This document shows positions 40,783-48,850 of a stretch of DNA of 64,000 nt, piece by piece; within the stretch, counting starts at the first letter, position 1, and every line of letters begins with the position of its first letter. The notes under the pieces are model-generated. The model was not told the origin of the DNA, did not search any database, and saw nothing but the letters and a program-made list of their open reading frames with translations. Both the position numbers and the translations under genes were made by a program. The stretch is from Armatimonadota bacterium (GTDB lineage Bacteria > Sysuimicrobiota > Sysuimicrobiia > Sysuimicrobiales > Kaftiobacteriaceae), in assembly GCA_031459765.1 (NCBI GenBank), contig JAVKHY010000001.1, forward strand, positions 372,050 through 436,049, given 5' to 3'.

Positions 40783-41138
40783 GGGGCGCCCGCCCCGCCC
40801 CCCTGACCCTTCGCGGCCTGCTCCACGAAGTTGAGGCGGAGGGTGGCCACGAGGTTGTCCAGTTCCCTCCGCTCCCGGTCGTCGGTGCGCGGCCTGAGGT
40901 GCTCGACCAGCGCGGCTGCGGCGTCGATAGCCAGGCGCGCGTCCTCCAGATTCCGCTCGACCTTGTGCGTGGCCGGGTCCGGGACCAGCCCCAGGGCCTG
41001 CCAGGCGCTGCTGGCCAGCAGGGAGACGCACCACCGCACCAGCTCCGGGGGCCGGAGCGGGACGCGCTCGGTCTCGGAAGAGGGTGCCTCTTCCCGCGGG
41101 ATATCTCTCTGGCGCTGCTCGGGCGGTGTTTCCGTCAT
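40779..41138 (-). CDS. DUF1844 domain protein
   Basis: A 119-aa protein with a charged N-terminus and a DUF1844 helical hairpin: LVRWCVSLLASSAWQALGLVPDPATHKVERNLEDARLAIDAAAALVEHL, ending LDNLVATLRLNFVEQA. The family is common in bacteria and no activity is known. It is the first gene of a three-gene coupled operon (DUF1844, thioredoxin-domain protein, DUF309). The tail is Gly/Ala-rich. Confidence 0.85.
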   Translation of the reverse strand: MTETPPEQRQRDIPREEAPSSETERVPLRPPELVRWCVSLLASSAWQALGLVPDPATHKVERNLEDARLAIDAAAALVEHLRPRTDDRERRELDNLVATLRLNFVEQAAKGQGGGAGAP

Positions 41139-41195
41139 CGCCCTCCCTCCAGGCAGCAGTGTAGCGGTGACCGTACAGTGAATGCGACCGCGATC

Positions 41196-41759
41196 CTAGG
41201 GGAGGAGCTCCCGGACAGGGATGGGACGTTGGGGGAACGCCAGCGGGGCGATCTCTTCACTCCCACCCAGGCGGATGTGGGAGCGATACCCCGGCCGTCC
41301 GTCCCGGTCGCGGCCCGGATCGCGGTATACGTCGACCGCGGCGGCAGCCAGATCAAGGACCCAGTAGTCACGGATACCTGCGCCCGCGTAGAGTGGTCCT
41401 TTACGGTCCCGGTCGAACTCGGCCGTGGTCTCCGCCACCTCCACAACCAGGACCGCCGTGGTCGGTTGAGCGTCGCGATAGTCCCTTGGCGTCCCCGAGA
41501 CTACGGCCAGGTCCGGTTCCGGCTCAGATTCGCCGGAAACGGCCAGAGGCAGCTGGACGCGCACGTGGTAGCCGGAGCCGCAGACCGCTCTCAACGCATC
41601 GGCGACCAGGCTCACGGCCGCGGCATGCGCGGGTCCCTGGGGTCCCATCTGCACGATCTCCCCGTCGATCAGCTGGACCCCGTCATCCTCCCCCAGCACG
41701 CCGTGCCGGCCCAGCCGTTCGTACTCCGCTCGCGTCCACCGCTTGAGCTGTACGTTCAC
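41196..41759 (-). CDS. Uma2-family (DUF820) restriction-endonuclease-fold protein
   Basis: A 187-aa protein of the PD-(D/E)XK superfamily. It has the usual N-terminus RWTRAEYERLGRHGVLGEDDGVQLIDGEIVQMGPQGPAHAAAV, then EPEPDLAVV (catalytic Asp), VLVVEVAETTAEFDRDRKGPLYAGAGIRDYWVLDL (Glu-x-Ala and Lys), and a C-terminal region on the product of the DYWVLDL motif. All four conserved acidic/Lys positions are present. The family is found in many mobile and solitary contexts; most members have unknown targets. Start is GTG 41759. It is separate from the DUF1844 operon by 57 nt. Confidence 0.88.
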   Translation of the reverse strand: MNVQLKRWTRAEYERLGRHGVLGEDDGVQLIDGEIVQMGPQGPAHAAAVSLVADALRAVCGSGYHVRVQLPLAVSGESEPEPDLAVVSGTPRDYRDAQPTTAVLVVEVAETTAEFDRDRKGPLYAGAGIRDYWVLDLAAAAVDVYRDPGRDRDGRPGYRSHIRLGGSEEIAPLAFPQRPIPVRELLP

Positions 41760-41802
41760 CGCGGGACACCTCGTGTGACCCTATTGTATCGCCCGCCCGT
41801 GT

Positions 41803-43743
41803 TCAGGGCGACTGGGGGGCCGGCTTCCGGGAGAACCACTGCACGCCGGCCACCCCGGCCACCGCCGCCAAAGCCAGCAGGTCGAGGGTCGCCGCAGGGT
41901 AGATCAGCAGGAGGCCCGCGGCGACGAGGACGGCGCGCTCCAGCAGGGTGGCCCGGCGCAGGAGCCAGCCGTTGACGCCGGCGGCCATCGCGCCCAGCCC
42001 GGCGGAGGCGGTGATGGTGACCTTGATCACGTCGGCGACGGGGGCCCGGAGCAGCAGTCCCATCCCGTCGGGGTGCACCGTGAACATGAAGGGCACGACG
42101 AAGGCGGGCAGGGTGTACTTCCAGGCCAGCAGCATGGTCTTGAAGGGGTTCCCGCCGGTGAGCGCGGAGGCGGCCATCGGCGACAGGCCCACCGGCGGCG
42201 AGACCTCCGAGAGCACCGCGTAGTAGAAGATGAACATGTGCGCCGCCAGTTCGTGCACGCCGAGCTTGGTCAGGGCGGGCGCCACGGTCACCGCGGCAAT
42301 GATGTACGTCGCGGTGATGGGCAGGGCCAGGCCCAGCACCCACAGGGCGAGCGCGGCGTAGATCAGGGTGAGGATGAGGCTGCCCCCGGCCAGGCTGATG
42401 ATGATATCCGACAACTTGAGCCCCAGCCCCGTGAGGTTGGTCACGCCCACGATGATCCCTGCGGCGGCGGTGGTCACGCCGATGTTCAGCACCTGCCGGC
42501 TGCCGTTGGCCAGCGCCGCGACGAGCTTGCCCGGACCCAGCGCCGTGTCGCGCCGCAGGTAGCTGGCCAGCCAGGCCACGATCGTCGCCCAGAAGACGGC
42601 CTTGATCGCCGTGAAGCCGTAGACCATGAAGGCGGGGATGACGACCAGCGAGCTGAGCAGGTACCAGTACCGCAGGGCCAGCCGCACCGGGTTTTCCGTG
42701 GCGATCTCGACGTGGCGCAGGGCGAAGCGCCGCGCGTCCAGTTCGATCATCAGGAAGATCGCCAGGTAGTACAGCGCGGTGGGGATGATGGCCATGATCA
42801 GGACGTCCAGGTAGGAGATCTTCAGGATTTCGGCGATGATGAAGGCCGCCGCGCCGAGGATGGGGGGCGAGATGACCGCGCCGATCCCCCCGGCCGAGAG
42901 CAGCCCGCCGGCCGACTCCCGGTCGTAGCCGGCCTTCTTCAGCAGCGGGTAGGCGATGGCCCCCACAGTCACGGTGGTGGCCACCCCGCTGCCCGACGGT
43001 CCGCCCAGCAGGAACGAGGCGACGGTGACGGCCTGCCCCGCGCCTGTGCGGCGCCGTCCGGTGAGGGCGAAGGCCAGGTCGACGAAGAACTTGCCGGCTC
43101 CCGACTGGTCCAGGAACGACCCGTAGATGGTAAAGAGGATGATGAAGGTCGAGCTCACCGCCAGCGGGATGCCGAAGATCCCCTCCAGGGTCATGTACAG
43201 CTGCCCGACCAGGCGGGAGAGGTCGTAGCCGCGGTGCGTCCAGGGCGCCGGCAGGAACGGCCCGGCGAAGGCGTAGACAAGGAAGGCGACGACGACGACG
43301 AGCAACGCCTTGCCCACCGTGCGGCGCGTCGCCTCCAGGATGAGCAGGATCGTGGTTACGCCGAAGATCAGGTCCCAGCGGTTGGGCACCACAGAACGAT
43401 AGACGAAGGCGTCGAAATCGACGAACACGTAGCCCAGCGAGACGACGGCGGCCGCCGCCAGGAGGAGGTCGAGGACCTGGATGCGCCGGTAGGCGCCGCG
43501 CCACCCCGGATAGAGCAGGAAGGCCAGGGTCAGCACGAAGAGGAGGTGGATCGTCCGATGGATTTGGGTGATGATGTTCGCCGTCGTCGCCCAGAGGTGG
43601 TAGAGCGACATGACGACGAGCGCCGCGGTGATCAGGCGGCCGGCCAGCCCGCCCGGATGGCGCGTCTTCCCTTCGTACTGCTCGACGAGTTCCTCGACTT
43701 CGGTCTGAGAGGCGGGCAGGGGGGCCTCGGCAGGGCCGGCCAT
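41803..43743 (-). CDS. TRAP transporter fused permease (4TM/12TM), TAXI-type
   Basis: A 646-aa inner-membrane protein combining the small and large TRAP permease subunits, as is usual in TAXI systems. The small domain is at about residues 35-200. The large DctM-like domain runs from about 130 to 600 with the hallmark GGPSGSGVATTVTVGAIAYPLL, GGIGAVISPPILGAAAFIIAE, and EVSPPVGLSPMAASALTGGNPFKT. These proteins couple substrate uptake to an ion gradient. ATG 43743 is 2 nt after the DUF1850 stop. It works with the TAXI binding protein and DUF1850 protein encoded upstream on the same strand. Confidence 0.9.
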   Translation of the reverse strand: MAGPAEAPLPASQTEVEELVEQYEGKTRHPGGLAGRLITAALVVMSLYHLWATTANIITQIHRTIHLLFVLTLAFLLYPGWRGAYRRIQVLDLLLAAAAVVSLGYVFVDFDAFVYRSVVPNRWDLIFGVTTILLILEATRRTVGKALLVVVVAFLVYAFAGPFLPAPWTHRGYDLSRLVGQLYMTLEGIFGIPLAVSSTFIILFTIYGSFLDQSGAGKFFVDLAFALTGRRRTGAGQAVTVASFLLGGPSGSGVATTVTVGAIAYPLLKKAGYDRESAGGLLSAGGIGAVISPPILGAAAFIIAEILKISYLDVLIMAIIPTALYYLAIFLMIELDARRFALRHVEIATENPVRLALRYWYLLSSLVVIPAFMVYGFTAIKAVFWATIVAWLASYLRRDTALGPGKLVAALANGSRQVLNIGVTTAAAGIIVGVTNLTGLGLKLSDIIISLAGGSLILTLIYAALALWVLGLALPITATYIIAAVTVAPALTKLGVHELAAHMFIFYYAVLSEVSPPVGLSPMAASALTGGNPFKTMLLAWKYTLPAFVVPFMFTVHPDGMGLLLRAPVADVIKVTITASAGLGAMAAGVNGWLLRRATLLERAVLVAAGLLLIYPAATLDLLALAAVAGVAGVQWFSRKPAPQSP

Positions 43744-43745
43744 GG

Positions 43746-44189
43746 TCAGCGGCGCGCGACGGTGACCCGGAGCTGCGTTCCCGCGCCGGCCTGGAAGAGA
43801 GGAACGGCCCGCCCGTGGACGATGAGACGCTGCCGGCCGGTGGCGCCGACGCGCAGGATGAGTTCGGGCAGCCGGGCGGAAGCTTGCGCCGCGTAGTAGG
43901 CTCCTTCCCTTGCGTAGGGAGCCCGCAGCCCGTTGTAGTCCAACACGGCCTCGCTGGTGCTGCGGACCGCGACGAGCGCGAAGCCCCGGGCGGTGACGAC
44001 GAGGCGTTCTTCCGTAGGAGCCAGATAGATGGAGTTGGTGTAGGCCAGGACGACCTCGTCGCCGAGGCGGACGGGCAACGACCACAGCCGCCGCCCGTCC
44101 GCGTCCCTGACCGTCAACACCCAGCCGGATCCTGCCGCCGGGACGGTGAGCCCGGCGAGGAGTACCAGGAGGACGGCCGCCACCCGCAC
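43746..44189 (-). CDS. DUF1850 domain protein, TAXI-associated
   Basis: A 147-aa protein with N-terminal signal/anchor VRVAAVLLVLLAGLTVPAAG and the DUF1850 core: WSLPVRLGDEVVLAYTNSIYLAPTEERLVV, then LVAVRSTSEAVLDYNGL. The family occurs almost only next to TAXI-TRAP genes and is considered an accessory component. GTG 44189, 1 nt after the TAXI stop with AGGGA upstream, is preferred over GTG 44210, which would overlap the TAXI gene by 20 nt. It is coupled to the fused permease. Confidence 0.82.
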   Translation of the reverse strand: MRVAAVLLVLLAGLTVPAAGSGWVLTVRDADGRRLWSLPVRLGDEVVLAYTNSIYLAPTEERLVVTARGFALVAVRSTSEAVLDYNGLRAPYAREGAYYAAQASARLPELILRVGATGRQRLIVHGRAVPLFQAGAGTQLRVTVARR

Positions 44190-44190
44190 G

Positions 44191-45174
44191 CTAGAATCCC
44201 TGGACCCCACGTTCTCGGAAGTAGCGGATCGCCCCCGGGTGGAAGGGCACCGGGGAGCGTCCCGCCACGCCGGTGATCGTGATGTTGGCCGCTTCCTTGT
44301 GCACCGCGGCCAGTTCCGCCCGCCGCTCGTAGATCAGCTTGGTGATCTGATAGGCGAGGTCGGCGGAGAAGTCCTGGTGCACGACCAGGAGGTTGGCCAC
44401 GCCCACCGTCGGCGCATTGGCCGGGGAGCCGGGGTAGATCTCCTTCAGGATGACCGAGCGGAAGTAGAGGTTGCCGTACTTCTTCTGGAGTTCGGGGAGC
44501 GTAGTGTCCAGGGGGACCAGCCGGATCCGGATGCCCGGCGTGGTGGCCAGGTCCAGCACGGCGGCCGTGGGCAGCCCGCCGCTCCAGAAGAAGGCGTCAA
44601 TCTTGCGGTCCTTCAGCGCGTCCGCCGATTCGGCCACGCCCAGCCGCTCCTTGCGGATGTCGCGGTCGGGGTTGATTCCCGCCGCTTCCAGAATCCGCAG
44701 GGCGGTGACCTCGGTCCCCGACCCCGGAGAGCCCACGGAGACGCGCTTGCCGCGCACGTCGGCGATGGTGGTGATGCCGGTGCCGTCGAGGGTCACCAGA
44801 TGGTTGAAGTTGTTGTAGATGGGGGTCAGGGTCCGGATCGGGATCGGGTTCCCGCGGAACGCGGCCTCGCCCTTGTAGGCGTCGAAAGCGGTGTCGGCCA
44901 GGGTGAAGGCGATGTCCGCCCGCTTGGCCCCGATCAGGCGCATGTTGTCCACCGACGCCGAGGTCACTTCGGCGGTGGCCTGGACGTTGGGGATGTACCT
45001 GGAGATCAACTGGGCCAGTCCGCCGCCCAGGGGGAAGTAGACGCCGCCGGTGCCACCCGTGACGATGGACAGGCGGACGCTCGGCGCGGAGAGCGCGGAG
45101 GGGACCCACAACGAGACAGTGACGACCGCTATGACGGCTACGGTCAGCACGCCCTGCCAGCGTGCGCGATTCAT
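44191..45174 (-). CDS. TAXI-family TRAP substrate-binding protein
   Basis: A 327-aa exported protein. Signal peptide residues 1-27 (VLTVAVIAVVTVSLWVPSALS), then the TAXI signature LSIVTGGTGGVYFPLGGGLAQLIS, ATAEVTSASVDNMRLIGAKRADIAF, VRGKRVSVGSPGSGTEVTALRIL and KIDAFFWSGGLPTAAVLDL. These proteins bind small carboxylates or amino acids such as glutamate. ATG 45174 has CGGAGG upstream. It is the first gene of the TAXI-DUF1850-TRAP unit, 70 nt after dppC on the same strand, so it could be read through from the peptide operon. Confidence 0.92.
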   Translation of the reverse strand: MNRARWQGVLTVAVIAVVTVSLWVPSALSAPSVRLSIVTGGTGGVYFPLGGGLAQLISRYIPNVQATAEVTSASVDNMRLIGAKRADIAFTLADTAFDAYKGEAAFRGNPIPIRTLTPIYNNFNHLVTLDGTGITTIADVRGKRVSVGSPGSGTEVTALRILEAAGINPDRDIRKERLGVAESADALKDRKIDAFFWSGGLPTAAVLDLATTPGIRIRLVPLDTTLPELQKKYGNLYFRSVILKEIYPGSPANAPTVGVANLLVVHQDFSADLAYQITKLIYERRAELAAVHKEAANITITGVAGRSPVPFHPGAIRYFRERGVQGF

Positions 45175-45244
45175 GACTCTCGACCTCCGGTTTTGACGGA
45201 TTCGCACCCGATGCTTTCGGCGGGAGCGTTTCCCCGCCCTGCGG

Positions 45245-46153
45245 TCAGCGGACCCGCGGATCCAGGGCCTCGCGCAGGCCGTCTCCCAGGAGATTGAGGG
45301 CCAGGACGGTGATGAAGATGGCCAGCCCGGGGTACAGGGCCATCCAGGGCGCCGTGCCCAGGTAGGGCTGGGCGAAGTTCAGCATGGAGCCCCAGGACGG
45401 CGTGGGGGGCTGCGTGCCCAGACCCAGAAACGATAGGGCCGCCTCCGCGGTGATGGCCGCGGCCGTGGACAGCGAGGCCTGCACCAGCACCGGCGAGATG
45501 ATGTTGGGGAGGAGGTGCTTGCGGATGATGCGCCCGTCCCCCGCCCCCAGGGCCCGCGCCGCCTCCACGTAGTTCTGCTCCCGCTCGCTGAGGACCTGAC
45601 CGCGGGAGAGGCGGATGAAGCCCGGCATGAAGACGATGCCGATGGCGATCATCGCCTTGTCCAGTCCCGCGCCCAGGACCGCGGCCAGGGCCAGGGCCAG
45701 CACCAGGAAGGGGAAGGAGAGCATGGCGTCGGTGATCCGCATCAACACGTCGTCCAGCCGGCCCCGATAGTATCCCGAGATCAGCCCCAGGGGCAGGCCG
45801 GCCAGGACGGCGATCCCCACCGAGATCACGCCGGCCAGCAGCGAGGTGCGCGTGCCGAAGATGACGCGGCTCAGCACGTCGCGGCCGAGGTCGTCGGTGC
45901 CCATCAGGTGCTGCCGACTCGGGGGCTTGAGGGTGTTGAAGAAGTCCGGCCGGATCGGGTTGTAGGGCGCGATCCAGGCGGCAAAGACCGCCAGGAAGAC
46001 GATGAGCAGGACGACCCACGACCCGGCCAGCGCCATCCGGTTGCGCGCGAACCGCCGGAGCAGATAGCGGAGGCCGCGGGCGGCGGGCGCCCAGGCCGCC
46101 GCCAACGCCTCCGCGGGCAGGACCGCCTCCGCCGCGCGGGGGGCGCGCATCAT
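45245..46153 (-). CDS. dppC: dipeptide/oligopeptide ABC permease DppC-type
   Basis: A 302-aa inner-membrane permease. The N-terminal MMRAPRAAEAVLPAEALAAAWA extension precedes ALAGSWVVLLIVFLAVFAAWIAPYNPI and the OppC N-terminal domain. HLMGTDDLGRDVLSRVIFGTRTSLLAGV is followed by EAARALGAGDGRIIRKHLLPN, the EAA coupling loop, and EAALSFLGLGTQPPTPSWGSML. Its start overlaps the dppB stop by 4 nt. No ATPase subunits follow; the next genes are the TAXI system. Confidence 0.92.
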   Translation of the reverse strand: MMRAPRAAEAVLPAEALAAAWAPAARGLRYLLRRFARNRMALAGSWVVLLIVFLAVFAAWIAPYNPIRPDFFNTLKPPSRQHLMGTDDLGRDVLSRVIFGTRTSLLAGVISVGIAVLAGLPLGLISGYYRGRLDDVLMRITDAMLSFPFLVLALALAAVLGAGLDKAMIAIGIVFMPGFIRLSRGQVLSEREQNYVEAARALGAGDGRIIRKHLLPNIISPVLVQASLSTAAAITAEAALSFLGLGTQPPTPSWGSMLNFAQPYLGTAPWMALYPGLAIFITVLALNLLGDGLREALDPRVR

Positions 46154-47106
46154 CCCGTCGGTTCCTCCAGGCGGATGCGCGGGTCGAGGAAGGCGTAGGT
46201 CACGTCCACGAGCAGGTTTGCCAGGACCACGGCCAGCGCGGCGAACAGCACCACGCCCTGCACCATCGGGTAGTCGCGCGTGAGGATCGACTCGATCGCC
46301 AGCCGGCCCACCCCCGGGACGGCGAAGATGGACTCGGTGATGACCGCGCCGCCGAGCAGTCCGCCCAGCTGCAGCCCCATGATCGTGGCCACGGGGATCA
46401 TGGCGTTCTTCATGGCGTGGCGCACCAGGAGGACCTGATCGGCCAGCCCCTTGGCCCGGGCCGTGCGGATGTAGTCGCTGCTCAGGACCTCGATCATGCT
46501 GCTGCGCAGCAGCCGCATCACCAGGGCGGCCAGCCCGGTGCCCAGCACGATGGAGGGCATGACCATGAGCTTCAGGTTGCGCCCCAGATCCACCCAGGGC
46601 TCAACGTATCCCGACGGGGGCAGAAGCCGCGCGTTGACCGCCAGCAGGTAGATGAGCATGATCCCCAGCCAGAAGTTGGGGATGGAGATGCCGGCCAGCG
46701 CCACCGTCGTCGCCCCGTAGTCGATCACGGTCCGCCGCTTCCAGGCCGCGAGTACCCCGGCGGGGATAGCGATCACCCAGGCCACCAGCAGGGAGGTCAC
46801 CGCCAGTTCGGCGGTCACCGGGATCTTCAGCAGGAGCGTGTCCAGCACCGGACGTCCGTCCCGCACGGAGCGGCCCAGGTCGCCCCGCAGCACATGCCCC
46901 ATCCAGATCGCGTAGCGCACGATCAGCGGCCGGTCCAGCCCCATCTGCTTCCGCAGCACGGCCAGGGCCTCCGGGCTGGCTTCCTCTCCCAGCATGATCC
47001 GCGCCGGATCGCCGGGGATCAGGGCGATCAACGAGAAGACGATCAGGCTGACAAAGAACAGAACCGGGATCGTCAGGAGCAGCCGGCGGAAGAAGTACCG
47101 GGTCAT
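46150..47106 (-). CDS. dppB: dipeptide/oligopeptide ABC permease DppB-type
   Basis: A 318-aa inner-membrane permease with six hydrophobic segments. It has RYFFRRLLLTIPVLFFVSLIVFSLI, PGDPARIMLGEEASPEALAVLR, the EAA-type loop YIRTARAKGLADQVLLVRHAMKNAMIPVAT and FAVPGVGRLAIESILTRDYP. Partners are DppC (overlapping) and the binding protein 66 nt upstream. ATPases must come from another locus or be shared with other peptide systems. Confidence 0.92.
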   Translation of the reverse strand: MTRYFFRRLLLTIPVLFFVSLIVFSLIALIPGDPARIMLGEEASPEALAVLRKQMGLDRPLIVRYAIWMGHVLRGDLGRSVRDGRPVLDTLLLKIPVTAELAVTSLLVAWVIAIPAGVLAAWKRRTVIDYGATTVALAGISIPNFWLGIMLIYLLAVNARLLPPSGYVEPWVDLGRNLKLMVMPSIVLGTGLAALVMRLLRSSMIEVLSSDYIRTARAKGLADQVLLVRHAMKNAMIPVATIMGLQLGGLLGGAVITESIFAVPGVGRLAIESILTRDYPMVQGVVLFAALAVVLANLLVDVTYAFLDPRIRLEEPTG

Positions 47107-47172
47107 GTCGCGGAGGGGTGGGACACGGGAGGGGAGGCGCGGGCGCTCCCCTCCCGTCTCGGCGCCGTTACC

Positions 47173-48687
47173 TCATGGATTCAACCACACATTCCTGAAC
47201 CTCATCATCCCGTCCGAGATGTGCACGAAGCCCTGCAGCTTGGGGCCGAGCACCTTGTACTCCTTCGGCCACCACAGGAACAGGTAGGGCAGATCGTCGT
47301 TCAGGACGTTCATCACCTCGGTGTAGGCCCGGCGCCGCTGGTCCGGCGTGGTCAGGATGCGCGCCGCGTCCAGCAGCGCGTCCACCCGCGGGTTCGAGTA
47401 GGCGCTGTTGTTCAACCCGCCGCCGGTGACGAAGAAGCCGTAGATGTTCCCGTCCGGATCCGGCCGGCCGCTCCAGCCGAGCAGCGAGGCCTCAAAGCGG
47501 TGGGCGTCCAGCTGGCTCAGCAGCGCCCCGAACTCCACGATCTCGATGTTAACCCTGATCCCGACCTCCCCGGCCATGGACTGGATGACCTGCGCCACCT
47601 GCTGCGGGACCCGGCCCGGCGTGACCTTCAGGGTGAAGGCGAAGCCGTTGGGCTGGCCGCCCTCGCGCAGCTTCTGGCGGGCCAGGTCCAGGTTGCGCTC
47701 CGGGATGCGCGAATTGGCAGGGATGCTGTAGGTGAACATTCCCGGCGGGAACGGGCCGTTCGCCGGATCGGCGGTCTCGCCGAAGACGACCTGGACCAGG
47801 GTGCGGCGGTCGATGGCGGCGTTGAGGGCCTGGCGCAGGGCTTTGTTGGAGAAGATGCCCGACTGCACCTGGATCCACATTCCCTGCCAGCCCAGCCCGC
47901 TGCGCGCAAACAGGCGCAGGACCGGGTCGGTCTTCAGTTTGGGGATCTCCGCGGGCGCCACCTGGTCGATGATGTCCAGTTCCCCCGCCCGCAGGTTGGC
48001 CAGCCGCGCGTTCTCATCGGTGAAGGGCCGGTAGACGATCTGCTGCACGTTGCCGGCGCCGCGGTCCCAGTGCCGGTCGAACCGCTCCAGGACGATACGC
48101 TCCTGCGGCCGCTTCTCCACGAACCGATACGGCCCGGTTCCGACCGGCTCCCGCGCCAATCCCTTGCCCAGGCGCTGCGCCGCGGCCGGGGAGACCATCA
48201 TCCCGGCTCGGTCGGAGAGCACGGCCAGGAACGGGCTGTAGGGCTTCTCCAGCGTGATCCGCACCGTGAGGGGATCCACGACCTCGACCTTCGTCACCAG
48301 GTTCACCTCGCTGAAGCGCGGCGAGCCGAAGCTACGGTCCAGCATGCGGTCGAAGTTGGCCTTCACCGCCTCGGCGTTGAAGGGCGTGCCGTCGTGGAAG
48401 ACCACGTTCGGCCGCAGTTTGAAGGTGTAGACGCGGCCGCCCTCGGTGATCGTCCAGGAGGTGGCCAGCATCGGGACGATCTCCAGGTTCTCGTTGATGT
48501 CCACCAGCTTGTCGTACAGGTTCTGGAAGACCTGGCGGTCTACCGCGGCGGTGGACTGGTGGGGGTCCATGTTCGGCGGGTCGGCGTTGAGCCCGACGCG
48601 CAGGGTGCCGCCGCGCCGCGGCGCGGCGGTGGAGATCGCCGTAAAGGCCAGGACGGCGATCACGACGAGGGCGAGCAGTCGCTTCAT
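47173..48687 (-). CDS. peptide-type ABC substrate-binding protein (family 5)
   Basis: A 504-aa exported binding protein. Signal peptide about residues 1-22 (LLALVVIAVLAFTAISTAA). The SBP_bac_5 domain begins GGTLRVGLNADPPNMDPHQ, then VYTFKLRPNVVFHDGTPFNAEAVKANFDR, REPVGTGPYRFVE, and FSNKALRQALNAAIDRR. Family members bind di- or oligopeptides, nickel-type complexes or opines. No lipobox is present. It is first in the dppA-B-C set, 163 nt after aconitase. TACAAT at 48826-48831 on the minus strand is a possible -10 for it. Confidence 0.93.
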   Translation of the reverse strand: MKRLLALVVIAVLAFTAISTAAPRRGGTLRVGLNADPPNMDPHQSTAAVDRQVFQNLYDKLVDINENLEIVPMLATSWTITEGGRVYTFKLRPNVVFHDGTPFNAEAVKANFDRMLDRSFGSPRFSEVNLVTKVEVVDPLTVRITLEKPYSPFLAVLSDRAGMMVSPAAAQRLGKGLAREPVGTGPYRFVEKRPQERIVLERFDRHWDRGAGNVQQIVYRPFTDENARLANLRAGELDIIDQVAPAEIPKLKTDPVLRLFARSGLGWQGMWIQVQSGIFSNKALRQALNAAIDRRTLVQVVFGETADPANGPFPPGMFTYSIPANSRIPERNLDLARQKLREGGQPNGFAFTLKVTPGRVPQQVAQVIQSMAGEVGIRVNIEIVEFGALLSQLDAHRFEASLLGWSGRPDPDGNIYGFFVTGGGLNNSAYSNPRVDALLDAARILTTPDQRRRAYTEVMNVLNDDLPYLFLWWPKEYKVLGPKLQGFVHISDGMMRFRNVWLNP

Positions 48688-48850
48688 CAGGCATCACCCT
48701 CCCACGGGGAGACCTTCGATATTTGGCGCCGACCCTGTGGCCGGTGCCGCAATCGCTGAGTAAGTGGGGTTTAATTGGCTCCGCAACGGGCCGTTCCTGC
48801 CCCACGGCGCGGCCCAAAGACGAACATTGTAACGACGTCCGGGGAGACCT

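Noticed and set aside
46417..48759. Plus-strand open frame of 780 codons opposite dppA and dppB
   Set aside because: Shadow frame; the minus strand encodes canonical peptide-transport proteins with signal peptide and EAA loop.
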